From Haloferula rosea (GTDB taxonomy: Bacteria; Verrucomicrobiota; Verrucomicrobiia; Verrucomicrobiales; Akkermansiaceae), in contig NZ_JAENII010000001.1 in the NCBI RefSeq assembly GCF_016595525.1, positions 62,001 to 126,000 on the forward strand: a stretch of DNA of 64,000 nt. Direction: 5' to 3'. Below are positions 46,810-55,812 of this stretch, piece by piece (within the stretch, counting starts at the first letter, position 1; every line of letters starts with the position of its first letter). Position numbers and translations under genes: made by a program. The notes under the pieces were generated by a model that saw only the letters and a list, made by a program, of their open reading frames with translations, was not told the DNA's origin and did no database searches.

Positions 46810-48225
46810 TCAGTCCTTGTACTGATCGAGCAGTTCGCTGAGCTCGCGATGCACTTCGGGGTGTTGGCCTGAGAGTTCCTCAGTTTCTCCAGGGTCGGTC
46901 CCGAGGTCGTAGAGTTCGACCGGGCCATCGACACCATAGCGAACGGCCTTCCACTTCCCTTTGCGGGCGGCTTGGAAGACTTCACCGACGATCCCGGAAT
47001 TCGGATCACCGGCCTGTTTGCCGAACTCCCAGTAGAGGATGCGTTCGGGGAGGGGATCGGGCTGGTCGTTGAGCAAGGGGGCGATGGATAGGCCATTGGT
47101 TTTCACACGTGGCACGGTGTTGAGGTTGACCCCGGAGAGATCCGCAAAGGTAGGCAGCACGTCGGCGAAGGCCCAGGGGGTGTCATCGGTCCGGCTCTTC
47201 TTGATTGCAGCAGGCCAGTGAAGAATCATGGGCACATGGATGCCTCCATCGTAGAGGTCGCGCTTCATGCCCTTGTAGGGGGCAGATGCCTGGAAGAACT
47301 CCGGGTCGGCACCTCCCTCATCGTGCGGTCCGTTGTCGGAGGTGAAGAAGATCAGTGTGTTGTCAGCGATGCCCTTGTCTTCAAGCACGTTGACGATTTC
47401 ACCGACATAGGAATCCAGCGCTGTAACCATGCCTGCCAGGGTGGCGTGGGGGTGGTCGACCGCTTCGGGGTAGTACCAGGCATACTTGTCCGAGGGGGAT
47501 CCGGTCGACATGCCGGTGTAGGGTTTCTTGGGGAGCTCACCATGATAGGGCGTCACGAACTTCTCGGGAGCGGCGAGTTCGGCGTGTGGAGAGGAGTAGG
47601 AAAGCATGACGAAGAACGGATTCTCACGGTCCTCCTTGATGTAATGGATTGCTTCGTCGGTGAAGAGCCGCTGTGCGTAGGCGCCCTTCTTTCCTCCTTC
47701 GTTCTCCTCGATCCTGAGTTTCTGTCCATCGCGCCAGAGAATCTGTGGATACTGGCGGTGCCCCTCGAGGATGGAGTACATTCCGAACCAGGTATCGAAT
47801 CCCATCGCGAGGGGGTCGGTGACGCCCATCTGGGATCCGATGGAGTATTTGCCGAACAGAGCGGTGTCGTAGCCCGCATGTTTGAGCACGTGTCCGAAGG
47901 TGACATCGAGTTTATCGAGCTCCACGGTGTTCGAGTTGTTCGTCATCAGGCGGCCGTCACGACCGGTGAAGAGAGATACGCGCGAAGGCGAGCAAACGGT
48001 GTTCCCCGAGTATGCCTGGGTGAAGAGGATGCCGTTCGCGGCGAGGCGATCGAGATTCGGTGTGCGGATCGGTGTGTCGCCGTAGGCACCGATCTGGTTG
48101 ATCCCGAGGTCATCCGTGAGGATGAACAGGATGTTGGGTTTTACGGCTGCCTGGCCATGAGTCGCAAGAGCGGTCAGGAGGAGCAATCCTGCGTGCAGAG
48201 TCGATCGGGTTTTCGAGGTGTTCAT
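46810..48225 (-). CDS. Secreted arylsulfatase-type sulfatase
   Basis: A 471-residue formylglycine sulfatase with signal STLHAGLLLLTALATHGQAA. NILFILTDDLGINQIGAYG provides metal ligands and CSPSR at Cys78 is the intact maturation motif. FFVMLSYSSPHAELAAPEKF, FFTSDNGPHDEGG, and FADVLPTFADLSG are standard arylsulfatase A-like segments. It is convergent with the giant glycosidase gene (ten-base gap) and divergent from the GH10 gene. It probably removes sulfate esters from the same polysaccharide as the neighbouring enzymes. Confidence 0.94.
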   Translation of the reverse strand: MNTSKTRSTLHAGLLLLTALATHGQAAVKPNILFILTDDLGINQIGAYGDTPIRTPNLDRLAANGILFTQAYSGNTVCSPSRVSLFTGRDGRLMTNNSNTVELDKLDVTFGHVLKHAGYDTALFGKYSIGSQMGVTDPLAMGFDTWFGMYSILEGHRQYPQILWRDGQKLRIEENEGGKKGAYAQRLFTDEAIHYIKEDRENPFFVMLSYSSPHAELAAPEKFVTPYHGELPKKPYTGMSTGSPSDKYAWYYPEAVDHPHATLAGMVTALDSYVGEIVNVLEDKGIADNTLIFFTSDNGPHDEGGADPEFFQASAPYKGMKRDLYDGGIHVPMILHWPAAIKKSRTDDTPWAFADVLPTFADLSGVNLNTVPRVKTNGLSIAPLLNDQPDPLPERILYWEFGKQAGDPNSGIVGEVFQAARKGKWKAVRYGVDGPVELYDLGTDPGETEELSGQHPEVHRELSELLDQYKD

Positions 48226-48315
48226 GATCTTCGCTTGAGGAATGGGGTAATGATTCAGTCCATCGAAATCCGGGCGGGAATCGAGGATTATCTTTCATCC
48301 CGAAGGGGGGATTCC

Positions 48316-48463
48316 GTCATCCTCGGGCGTCGGCTGAGGATGAGTCCTTCAACAAGAACGAGGATGACAGGCATGGGTCGGAATAATGATGCATTTCGAT
48401 CCAGATTTTCTGAGAATTTGCAGCAGAGCAATATCCTCCGAGTTAAGTTTTCCGTGAGGATGA
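48316..48463. promoter_or_regulatory. Repeated GAGGATGA motifs in a divergent promoter region
   Basis: The 251-base gap between the sulfatase and GH10 genes holds GAGGATGA at 48336, 48360 and 48456 and its reverse complement at 48317. The 48316 and 48359 copies extend to a perfect 10-bp inverted repeat, GTCATCCTCG and CGAGGATGAC. The offsets 24 and 96 are multiples of 24. A regulator-binding cluster is plausible; nothing else was recognised. Confidence 0.35.
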
Positions 48464-48476
48464 TGTAACGGTAGCC

Positions 48477-50447
48477 ATGTTCCGTTTCAGCGCTGGAACG
48501 CGATCACCGACTGAAGCGGAAATGATGAATCAGACAATGAATCAATGGAAGTGGCAAGCTGATGGGTCAGCGGGATTCCCTGGTTTCAGGAGGATCGCCA
48601 TGTTGGTGATGGCTCACCTGCTCGTGGCTGGACCATCCATTGGCGCAGAGCCCATTCAGCCACCAGAAGGAGGCAAGGAATCGGTTGCGTTCGGCCCAGC
48701 CGGCAAGCTCCGCGTCCATGAGAAAGAGGTTGGAGCCGAAGGCGATTGGAAGGCCATGGAGGATGCTCCTGTTGGGAAAGCATTTCACCTCACCTTCAAT
48801 AAAGGAAAGGTCAAGGAGGCGAAGGATGTGCAGCTGATGGTGCCTTTGAAGAGGGGGGTCAGGAAGGGCGACGTGATGTTGATTTCCTTCTGGATTCGAC
48901 GCCCGGGCGCTGGTGGTGAACCGGGTCCCGTCTCGCTGTATCTCCAGCAGGGAGGTGGCAGGAAGCGCCATGCTTACATGTTCTCAGCCTACCGGGCATG
49001 GCAGCAGCATGTGAAGGCGTTCGAGTCCCCATCCGATTTCGATCCGGGCAAGGGGAACGTCGGGTTTCATCTCGGAACGGCAGGGCCAGAGATCGAGATC
49101 GGGGACCTTCGTCTGATCAACTTTGGGACCGAGATGAAGGTGGAGGACCTGCCTGAGTCGGCCATCAGCTACCGGGGACGGGAAGTGGATGCGGACTGGA
49201 GGCAGAAGGCATTGGAGCGGATCGAGAGGATTCGCAAAGGGGATCTCACGATCAAGGTGCTCGATGTGGATGGGGAACCGGTCAAGGGGGCGAAGGTGAA
49301 GGTCGAGATGCAACGGCATGCCTTTCAGTTCGGCAATACGGTCCGATCCGCCATTCTCGGTGCGACCGAGGACAAGCTGCCCTTCACAAAGGATATCGAT
49401 GGGAATCAGGTCAGAGTTTCCTACGAAGACGTCGAGAAGTATCGCCAGATCGTCAAAGACTACTGCAGTGCAGTGACTTTCGAGAGCTCCCTGAGGCCGC
49501 ACGCGTGGAAGCTGGCCAATGGGAAGAATCCTGGCTGGCAGGAGCGCTTCCGGGTGTTCACTCAAGAGGCGGTTCCGTGGCTGCAGGAACAGGGGATCGA
49601 TATTCGTGGGCACTACATCGCCTGGGGAGCCATTGACTATAACCCGATGGAGAAACAGTTCGTCGGCGACCCCAAGGGGCACCGCAAGTGGCTGTGGGAG
49701 CACATGGCCGATGTGCTCCCTCGCACCAATGGGTTCGTGAATGAATGGGATACCCTCAATCACATCGTGGCGTGGGGCAAGCACACCTATGAGATCGAGT
49801 ATGGTGGATTGGACATCTATGTCGACGTGATGAAGGAAGCGCGGCGCCTCGCTCCGGATGCACGGCATGCAGTGAACGAGGGCAAGGTGCTTCCTGATGG
49901 CTACAAGCGTGAACCTTACAAGCGGATCATCCGGTATCTCAACGAGCATGGTCAGGCTCCGGATGTTGTAGGTTTCATGGCCCATTTTGATCAGACCTCG
50001 CTGACTCCCCCCGAGGAGTTGTTGCAGGTTTACGACGACTTTGCGGAAATCGCTCCTCGTCTTCAATTGAGCGAGTTCGATGTCGAAGTAGGTGACGATG
50101 AATCGCTGCAGGCGGACTATTATCGCGATGTGATGATTGCGAGCTTCAGTCATCCGAACTTCGTCGGGATCGTTCAGTGGGGTTTCTGGGAGAATGCTCA
50201 CTGGAAACCCCACGCCGCGCTGTGGCGGGCGGATTGGAGCCTGAAGCCGGTCGGGAAAGTATTCGTCGATCTGGTGAGGAATCAGTGGTGGACCCGTGAA
50301 TCGGCGACGACGAACGAGAGCGGAGAGTGTTCCATTCGGGGATTCCTCGGAAGCTATGAGATCACGGTGGATTACGATGATCAGGTGGCAACGGCTGAGC
50401 TTTCACTGACTCGCGACGGCTCCAGCCAAGTCATTCGCCTTAAGTAG
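48477..50447 (+). CDS. GH10 family endo-beta-1,4-xylanase-like protein with N-terminal carbohydrate-binding-like domain
   Basis: A protein of up to 656 residues. The acid/base Glu423 in FVNEWDTLNH and nucleophile Glu533 in LSEFDV mark a GH10 barrel over about 290-590, with HAWKLANG, RGHYIAWG and GIVQWGFWENAHW also typical. Residues about 60-235 look like a carbohydrate-binding jelly roll (ISFWIRRPGAG, LYLQQGG), and about 250-290 a small beta insert (LTIKVLDVDGEPVKGAKVKV). The signal is MLVMAHLLVAGPSIGA, so 48477 gives a long leader; ATGs at 48522 and 48525 are good alternatives. Divergent from a sulfatase. Likely cleaves xylose-containing glycan. Confidence 0.92.
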   Translation: MFRFSAGTRSPTEAEMMNQTMNQWKWQADGSAGFPGFRRIAMLVMAHLLVAGPSIGAEPIQPPEGGKESVAFGPAGKLRVHEKEVGAEGDWKAMEDAPVGKAFHLTFNKGKVKEAKDVQLMVPLKRGVRKGDVMLISFWIRRPGAGGEPGPVSLYLQQGGGRKRHAYMFSAYRAWQQHVKAFESPSDFDPGKGNVGFHLGTAGPEIEIGDLRLINFGTEMKVEDLPESAISYRGREVDADWRQKALERIERIRKGDLTIKVLDVDGEPVKGAKVKVEMQRHAFQFGNTVRSAILGATEDKLPFTKDIDGNQVRVSYEDVEKYRQIVKDYCSAVTFESSLRPHAWKLANGKNPGWQERFRVFTQEAVPWLQEQGIDIRGHYIAWGAIDYNPMEKQFVGDPKGHRKWLWEHMADVLPRTNGFVNEWDTLNHIVAWGKHTYEIEYGGLDIYVDVMKEARRLAPDARHAVNEGKVLPDGYKREPYKRIIRYLNEHGQAPDVVGFMAHFDQTSLTPPEELLQVYDDFAEIAPRLQLSEFDVEVGDDESLQADYYRDVMIASFSHPNFVGIVQWGFWENAHWKPHAALWRADWSLKPVGKVFVDLVRNQWWTRESATTNESGECSIRGFLGSYEITVDYDDQVATAELSLTRDGSSQVIRLK

Positions 50448-50561
50448 GCCGAAGGCTTGGAGCCGTATCGCGACCGGGGGATGTGGCAGGAGTCGTCATG
50501 TCGAGGTGGTCCGGATCGCCGATCAGGGATCTTGGGCAGAAGGCTCTCTTCGAGTCCGCTT

Positions 50562-50583
50562 TTGTCCCGCAAACAAGGGACAA
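50562..50583 (+). promoter_or_regulatory. 22-bp palindrome upstream of the DUF1080-cytochrome operon (site B)
   Basis: TTGTCCC-N8-GGGACAA with spacer GCAAACAA, almost identical to site A at 37076. It lies 73 bases upstream of the GTG at 50657 and just upstream of a promoter-like sequence, the position expected for an activator. Confidence 0.65.
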
Positions 50584-50595
50584 AAACGGGTTCTT

Positions 50596-50624
50596 TTGAC
50601 CGATGAGGCAACGGTTCTTGATAG
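50596..50624 (+). promoter_or_regulatory. Sigma-70-like promoter candidate
   Basis: TTGACC at 50596-50601 and TGATAG at 50619-50624 are separated by 17 bases. A start near 50631 would give a 26-base leader containing AGGAAG, six bases before the GTG. The palindrome centre would then be about 58 bases upstream of the start. Confidence 0.5.
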
Positions 50625-50656
50625 GATGAGGAACGTTTCTTAGTAGGAAGCGGCCT

Positions 50657-53600
50657 GTGAAAATTTCATCACTTTTTCTTCCTCTATTTTTCTCTGTCGT
50701 GACCTGGGTCGGGGCGGCGGAGAAGTCGCTCTTCAATGGTCGGGATCTCGAAGGATGGTCCGGGGATCCACGGCTTTGGACTGTTGAGAATGGGGTGATC
50801 ATCGGGCGCACGGATGAGCAGGACCGGGCCATCAAGGCGAACACCTTCTTGATCTACGATGGCGACGTGCCGGGTGATTTCGAGCTTCGCTACAAGGCCC
50901 GTGTGTCTGCCAGCAACTCGGGGGTGCAGTATCGCAGCAAGGTGATCGACAAGGCGGCGTGGCGAATGAGCGGCTACCAGATGGATCTGCACCCGAAAGG
51001 GGAGTTCCTCGGAATGGTCTATGAAGAAAAGGGCCGCGGGATTCTGTGTCGGCGAGGTGAGAAGGTCGTGGTTCCGGAAGGGGGGAAACCCAAGGTCACA
51101 GGCAAGTTGCCCGCGGCCGACGCTGATCTGAAACAATGGAATGACTATCGGATCGTCGCCCGCGGCAAGGTGCTCAGGCACTATGTGAATGGTGAGTTGG
51201 CCATCGAGTTGATCGACGAGGATGAGTCGAAGCGAAGCATGGACGGATTCCTCGGGCTGCAATTGCACAAGGGACCGCCCATGATTGCCGAGTTCAAGGA
51301 CATCGTGCTTTCGGATCTGCCTGCTGCGGAGGAGACGAGCAAGCGTTCGGACGATGACCGGAAGATGACCCAGGCCCAACCGGTGAGATGGATCTGGAGC
51401 AGTCGGAAAGCCCGGCCGAATGAGAAGGTGTTCTTTCGCAAGGAGTTCGTGCTTCCAGATGGATTCGAGGGGGCGGAGTTGATCGCGGTGTGCGACAACG
51501 CGCAGCGCACGTGGGTGAATGGTCACGACCTGGGCATGCAAATGGACTGGAGCAGGGTGGTGCGTCACGATGTGGTGGGTCACCTGAAACCGGGCCGCAA
51601 TGTGATTGCCGTGGAGGGGCGGAATGAAGGTGGAATCGCGGCGATGGCCTTGAAGCTCTCGATTGTGCTGGCTGGAGGGACTGAGGCGGAGCTCACCACG
51701 GATGATACGTGGATGGTTGCTTCGGAATCCGCCGACGGTTGGCTGGAGCCGGAGTTCTCCATGGAAGGATGGCGTCAGGCGACCGTGGTGAGAACGATGG
51801 GTGACGCTCCGTGGGGCGACCTCATGGGGAAGCCGGGCGATCGCGGCGCTGGAGAGAAGGGGGCGGAGGGCAGGCATCGTTTCGCGGTGCTTCCGGGCTT
51901 CCGGTTGGAGCAGGTTCGCAAGGTGCCAGCTTCCGAGGGGTCGTGGGTGGCGATTACGATCGCGCCTGACGGTCGGCTGATCTGCGGTGACCAGTATGGG
52001 AAGATCTATCAGCTTGATTCCGAGACGGGTGTGGTGAATCCGCTGCCGATCCCTCTTGATGGCATCCACGGACTCCTATGGTTCCAGGACTCCCTTTACG
52101 TCACGGTCAACGAAAGCAAGTCGGTCAAGAAGGGGGTGTACCGGGTCCGCTCTGAGGGGACCGGCAAGTTCGGCAAGCCGGAACTCCTCAAGGGGTTCAA
52201 AGGCAGTGGTGAGCATGGCCCTCACTCCTTGATTCCATCGCCGGACGGGCAATGGATTTATTTCTGTGCAGGCAACAAGACGGAGCTTCCCGAGATGGAT
52301 CGCTCATGGGTGCCCCGTGTGTGGGACGAGGACCACTTGCTGCCAAGGCGCCCGGATGCGCGGGGGCACGCAGCGCGGACGATGGCGCCCGGTGGTTGGA
52401 TCGCGCGCTTCAAGCCGGACGGGTCGGACTGGCAGTTGATGGGGATGGGACTCCGGAACGAGTACGATATTGCCTTCAATGCACACGGCGACCTTTTCAC
52501 CTACGACGCGGACATGGAGTGGGATCTCGGCATGCCATGGTATCGGCCCACCCGGATCAATCATGTCGTGTCGGGGGCCGACATGGGGTGGCGCAATGGC
52601 ACCGGCAAGTGGCCGAGCTACTCCGAGGACAGCATGCCCGAGGTGGTGAATATCGGCCCGGGGTCACCGACCGGATTGCTTTCCGGCAAAGGTGCGGCCT
52701 TTCCCGAGAAGTATCAGCGCGCGCTCTACGCACTCGATTGGACGTTCGGAACGATCCATGTCGTCCATCTTGAGAAGGATGGATCCACCTATCATGCAAA
52801 GACCGAGGAGTTGGTCGCGGGCGACGGGCTTCCGTTGACTGATGCCGCGATCGGCAAGGACGGCGCGATGTATTTCCTGACCGGTGGACGCCGGACCGAC
52901 TCGGCGGTCTGGAGGGTGACTTATGTCGGTGACGATCCGGTCAACCCGGTGGCGTATTCGGACAAGCTGGCCCCCGAACTGAACATGAGCCAGGCACTTG
53001 CCGGGCTCTCATCCTCGGACCGCACGCTCCGGCAGAAGTCCCGTCTCTACTTCGAGATTCATCCCAAGGAGATCCCCTCGAATCTGGGCAGGGTTCGGGG
53101 AAAGCCGTGGGAAACGATTCAGTCGGCGATCATTCAGGCGCGCCTCCACAAGGGAGCCCGGGCCAAGGAGATGTTGCCGTTCCTCACGGCTCTGGAGTTC
53201 GGCAATCTGGAACTCCAACAGCAGCTTGCATGGCTACGTGCGGCCGGGCTTGCCTTCATCCGTGGGGATGGAGCCACCGAGAAGGAGAGGATCAGTGTGT
53301 TGAAAACGATCGACGCCTCCTATCCGGCACGGAACGACGATCTCAATGCGGAGCTGGTGCGGATGCTGGCCTACCTGAATGCTCCGGGTGTGGTTGGCAG
53401 AACGCTTGCACTCATGGACACGGCGCCGCCTCCGGTCGCTCCCGATTGGCTGGCCATCGCCGAGCGGAATCAGCGCTACGGCTCCACGGTGAAGCAGATG
53501 CTTGAGGCTCAGCCTCCGGCACGGGTCATCCACTACGTGTATGCATTGCGGACCGTCCCTGGTCCATGGGACCGCAGTGAACGGGAACGTTTCTTCAACT

Positions 53601-54247
53601 GGTTGAAGCGTCTGGATTCGAAGAGTGGAGGAAAGTCCTATGATGGATTCCTGAAGGACCTCACGAAGCAAACCTTGCTCACCGCGACGCCGGAAGAGCG
53701 GGAGTGGTTGAAGGATTTCGTGCCAACGACGACCAAGGATCCGCTCGCTGACCTTCCCGTGGCGAAGGGGCCGGGCCGGGTGTGGACCGTCGAGGGTGTC
53801 GAAGAGCTTGCCCGCAAGGGGTTTGAGGGTGCGGACCCGGTTCATGGGGAGAAGATGTTCAAAGCGGCGCTCTGTGCGGCCTGTCACAGCTACGGGGGCC
53901 AAGGCGGTGCCGCCGGACCCGAGCTGTCGAACCTCGGAGGACGATTCACGGTGAAGGACCTTGCGGTCGCGTTGATCGAACCCAGCCAGGAAGTGTCCGA
54001 CCAGTATTCCTTCGACGTGCTGACCAAGAAGGACGGCACTCAGGTGGTGGGCCGGATCAAGGAGGAGAAGGATGACCGCTGGATCGTCGCAGTGAACCCG
54101 TTCAACTTCGATCAAACCGTGGAGGTCGAGCGGGGCGACGTGGTGAAGATGGAAGCGTCGCCGGTCTCTCCGATGCCGGGTGGTTTGATCAATCAGCTCA
54201 ACGAAGAGGAACTCCGGGACCTCCTCGCATACGTCTTGGGGAAATGA
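50657..54247 (+). CDS. DUF1080 / PVC-type propeller / cytochrome c fusion protein
   Basis: An 1196-residue exported protein (signal MKISSLFLPLFFSVVTWVGA). Residues about 23-215 are a DUF1080 domain (LFNGRDLEGW, DFELRYKARVSASNSGVQYR, MDGFLGLQLHKGP). Residues about 243-355 resemble a glycosidase-type sugar-binding domain (WVNGHDLG, NVIAVEGRNEGG). Residues about 408-770 are the PVC-specific propeller of the membrane-bound dehydrogenase type (IAPDGRLICGDQYGKIY, GEHGPHSLIPSPDGQWIYF, GMGLRNEYDIAFNAHGDLFTYDADMEWD), followed by helical repeats. A C-terminal cytochrome c domain has CAACH near residue 1073 and ends LLAYVLGK. First gene of a three-gene operon; the next gene overlaps by four bases. Sugar oxidation coupled to electron transfer is inference. 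Confidence 0.9.
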   Translation: MKISSLFLPLFFSVVTWVGAAEKSLFNGRDLEGWSGDPRLWTVENGVIIGRTDEQDRAIKANTFLIYDGDVPGDFELRYKARVSASNSGVQYRSKVIDKAAWRMSGYQMDLHPKGEFLGMVYEEKGRGILCRRGEKVVVPEGGKPKVTGKLPAADADLKQWNDYRIVARGKVLRHYVNGELAIELIDEDESKRSMDGFLGLQLHKGPPMIAEFKDIVLSDLPAAEETSKRSDDDRKMTQAQPVRWIWSSRKARPNEKVFFRKEFVLPDGFEGAELIAVCDNAQRTWVNGHDLGMQMDWSRVVRHDVVGHLKPGRNVIAVEGRNEGGIAAMALKLSIVLAGGTEAELTTDDTWMVASESADGWLEPEFSMEGWRQATVVRTMGDAPWGDLMGKPGDRGAGEKGAEGRHRFAVLPGFRLEQVRKVPASEGSWVAITIAPDGRLICGDQYGKIYQLDSETGVVNPLPIPLDGIHGLLWFQDSLYVTVNESKSVKKGVYRVRSEGTGKFGKPELLKGFKGSGEHGPHSLIPSPDGQWIYFCAGNKTELPEMDRSWVPRVWDEDHLLPRRPDARGHAARTMAPGGWIARFKPDGSDWQLMGMGLRNEYDIAFNAHGDLFTYDADMEWDLGMPWYRPTRINHVVSGADMGWRNGTGKWPSYSEDSMPEVVNIGPGSPTGLLSGKGAAFPEKYQRALYALDWTFGTIHVVHLEKDGSTYHAKTEELVAGDGLPLTDAAIGKDGAMYFLTGGRRTDSAVWRVTYVGDDPVNPVAYSDKLAPELNMSQALAGLSSSDRTLRQKSRLYFEIHPKEIPSNLGRVRGKPWETIQSAIIQARLHKGARAKEMLPFLTALEFGNLELQQQLAWLRAAGLAFIRGDGATEKERISVLKTIDASYPARNDDLNAELVRMLAYLNAPGVVGRTLALMDTAPPPVAPDWLAIAERNQRYGSTVKQMLEAQPPARVIHYVYALRTVPGPWDRSERERFFNWLKRLDSKSGGKSYDGFLKDLTKQTLLTATPEEREWLKDFVPTTTKDPLADLPVAKGPGRVWTVEGVEELARKGFEGADPVHGEKMFKAALCAACHSYGGQGGAAGPELSNLGGRFTVKDLAVALIEPSQEVSDQYSFDVLTKKDGTQVVGRIKEEKDDRWIVAVNPFNFDQTVEVERGDVVKMEASPVSPMPGGLINQLNEEELRDLLAYVLGK

Positions 54248-55803
54248 GGAAGTCTTCTGTCGATGGCAATGAAACGTTGGAGGGAAGCAATCTCGCCTCG
54301 ATCAGTTCCGCATCTGCGGTCGAGATGAATCGAAGCAGGCTGTCCTTTGTCCGCGGATGTGGGATGCTTGCGGTCATGCTGTTTCTGGCATGTCCGCTCT
54401 TTGCGGATTCCAGCGACAGGAAGAACGTGCTCATCTTCTTCATCGATGACCTGAGGCCGGAGCTCAACTGTTACGGGGCTGATTCCATCAAGAGTCCGGC
54501 CATCGACAAGTTGGCGAAGGAAGGGGTTCTCTTCGAGCGTGCCTACTGCCAGCAGGCGCTTTGTGCGCCCTCGCGCATCAGCATGATGACGGGGCAGTAT
54601 CCGGACAACACGGGGATTAGCGGGCTCTTCACTCCGTTGACGAAGGTTCAGCCAAAGGCGCTGACGCTTCCCGGCTATTTCAGAAAGAGGGGCTATGTCA
54701 CCTGCTCGTATGGCAAGGTCTATCATCATGGTCGTGACGATAGCGAGAGCTGGTCGGATCTGGTGACGAAGTCGGCCGTGAAGTATGCCAACCCGAAGAC
54801 GCTGGAGGCGATCAAACAGCGCGTCGCGGAGGGAAAGAAGAAGGGGCTGGGTGTTGATGAGATGCGGACGCTTGAAAAAGGTCCAGCCGTCGAGATGGCT
54901 GAAGTGGAGGATGAAGCGTATCCGGATGGTCAGGTTGCCAATCAGGCCATCGAGTCCCTGCGGAAGAACCGGGACCGCCCGTTCTTGATGTGTGTGGGCT
55001 TCGCCAAACCGCATCTGCCCTTCGCTGCTCCCAAGCGCTACTGGGACCTGTACGAGCGGGACCTGTTCGACGTGCCGGACCGCGGCTTGCCGGTGGGGGC
55101 ACCAAGCCTGGCATTCACGCCGTGGGGTGAACTTCGTGCCTACCTTGGCATGCCGGAGCAGGGCCCTCTGACCGACGATCAAACGAAGGAACTCAAACAT
55201 GGGTATGCGGCTTGCGTGAGCTATGCCGACGCCCAGGTAGGAAAGGTCATGGCCGAGCTGGAGCGGCTCGGGCTACGTGAGAAGACCATCGTCATTCTCT
55301 GGGGTGACCACGGCTACAAGCTGGGGGAGTTCGGTGCCTGGTGCAAACACACCAACTTTGAATTGGATACCCGTGTCCCGTTCATTGTTTCCGCGCCGGG
55401 TCGGCTACGAGGAGGGCGGTCGAAGTCCTTTGTCGAGATGGTCGATATCTTCCCGACGCTTGCCGAGTTGACCGGGGGAGAGGTTCCCGCCCGGCGGGAC
55501 GGTCTGAGTCTCGAACCGCTGCTCAGGGATCCCGGTCACGAACTCCGGTCGTATGCGCTGAGTCAGTATGCGCGGGGTTCGACCATGGGATACAGCCTGA
55601 GAGATGGTCGCTGGCGTTACACGGAGTGGATCCAGTCCGGAACGAAGAAGGTCGTTTTCCGCGAACTCTATGACCATCACGAAAGTCCGGTGCCCGCAGT
55701 GAATCTGGCAGATGATCCCGAGCGGGCGGAGTTGGTGACGCGGTTGTCGGAACAGTTGGATGCGGCCCGCAGGGTCGGGGACAGCAAGGTCTATCAGAAA
55801 TAG
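54244..55803 (+). CDS. Secreted sulfatase, iduronate-2-sulfatase-like
   Basis: A 519-residue formylglycine sulfatase. NVLIFFIDDLRPELNCYG supplies metal ligands, CAPSR at Cys107 is the maturation motif, and FAKPHLPFAAPKRYWDLYER, LWGDHGYKLGEFGAWCKHTNFE and RWRYTEWI fit iduronate-2-sulfatase-like members. The ATG overlaps the previous stop (ATGA), favouring 54244, but the signal peptide starts only near residue 30 (MNRSRLSFVRGCGMLAVMLFLAC), so 54325 is a fair alternative. Middle gene of the operon with the DUF1080-cytochrome fusion and the CotH protein. Confidence 0.93.
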   Translation: MRKSSVDGNETLEGSNLASISSASAVEMNRSRLSFVRGCGMLAVMLFLACPLFADSSDRKNVLIFFIDDLRPELNCYGADSIKSPAIDKLAKEGVLFERAYCQQALCAPSRISMMTGQYPDNTGISGLFTPLTKVQPKALTLPGYFRKRGYVTCSYGKVYHHGRDDSESWSDLVTKSAVKYANPKTLEAIKQRVAEGKKKGLGVDEMRTLEKGPAVEMAEVEDEAYPDGQVANQAIESLRKNRDRPFLMCVGFAKPHLPFAAPKRYWDLYERDLFDVPDRGLPVGAPSLAFTPWGELRAYLGMPEQGPLTDDQTKELKHGYAACVSYADAQVGKVMAELERLGLREKTIVILWGDHGYKLGEFGAWCKHTNFELDTRVPFIVSAPGRLRGGRSKSFVEMVDIFPTLAELTGGEVPARRDGLSLEPLLRDPGHELRSYALSQYARGSTMGYSLRDGRWRYTEWIQSGTKKVVFRELYDHHESPVPAVNLADDPERAELVTRLSEQLDAARRVGDSKVYQK

Positions 55804-55812
55804 TAATTCCCC

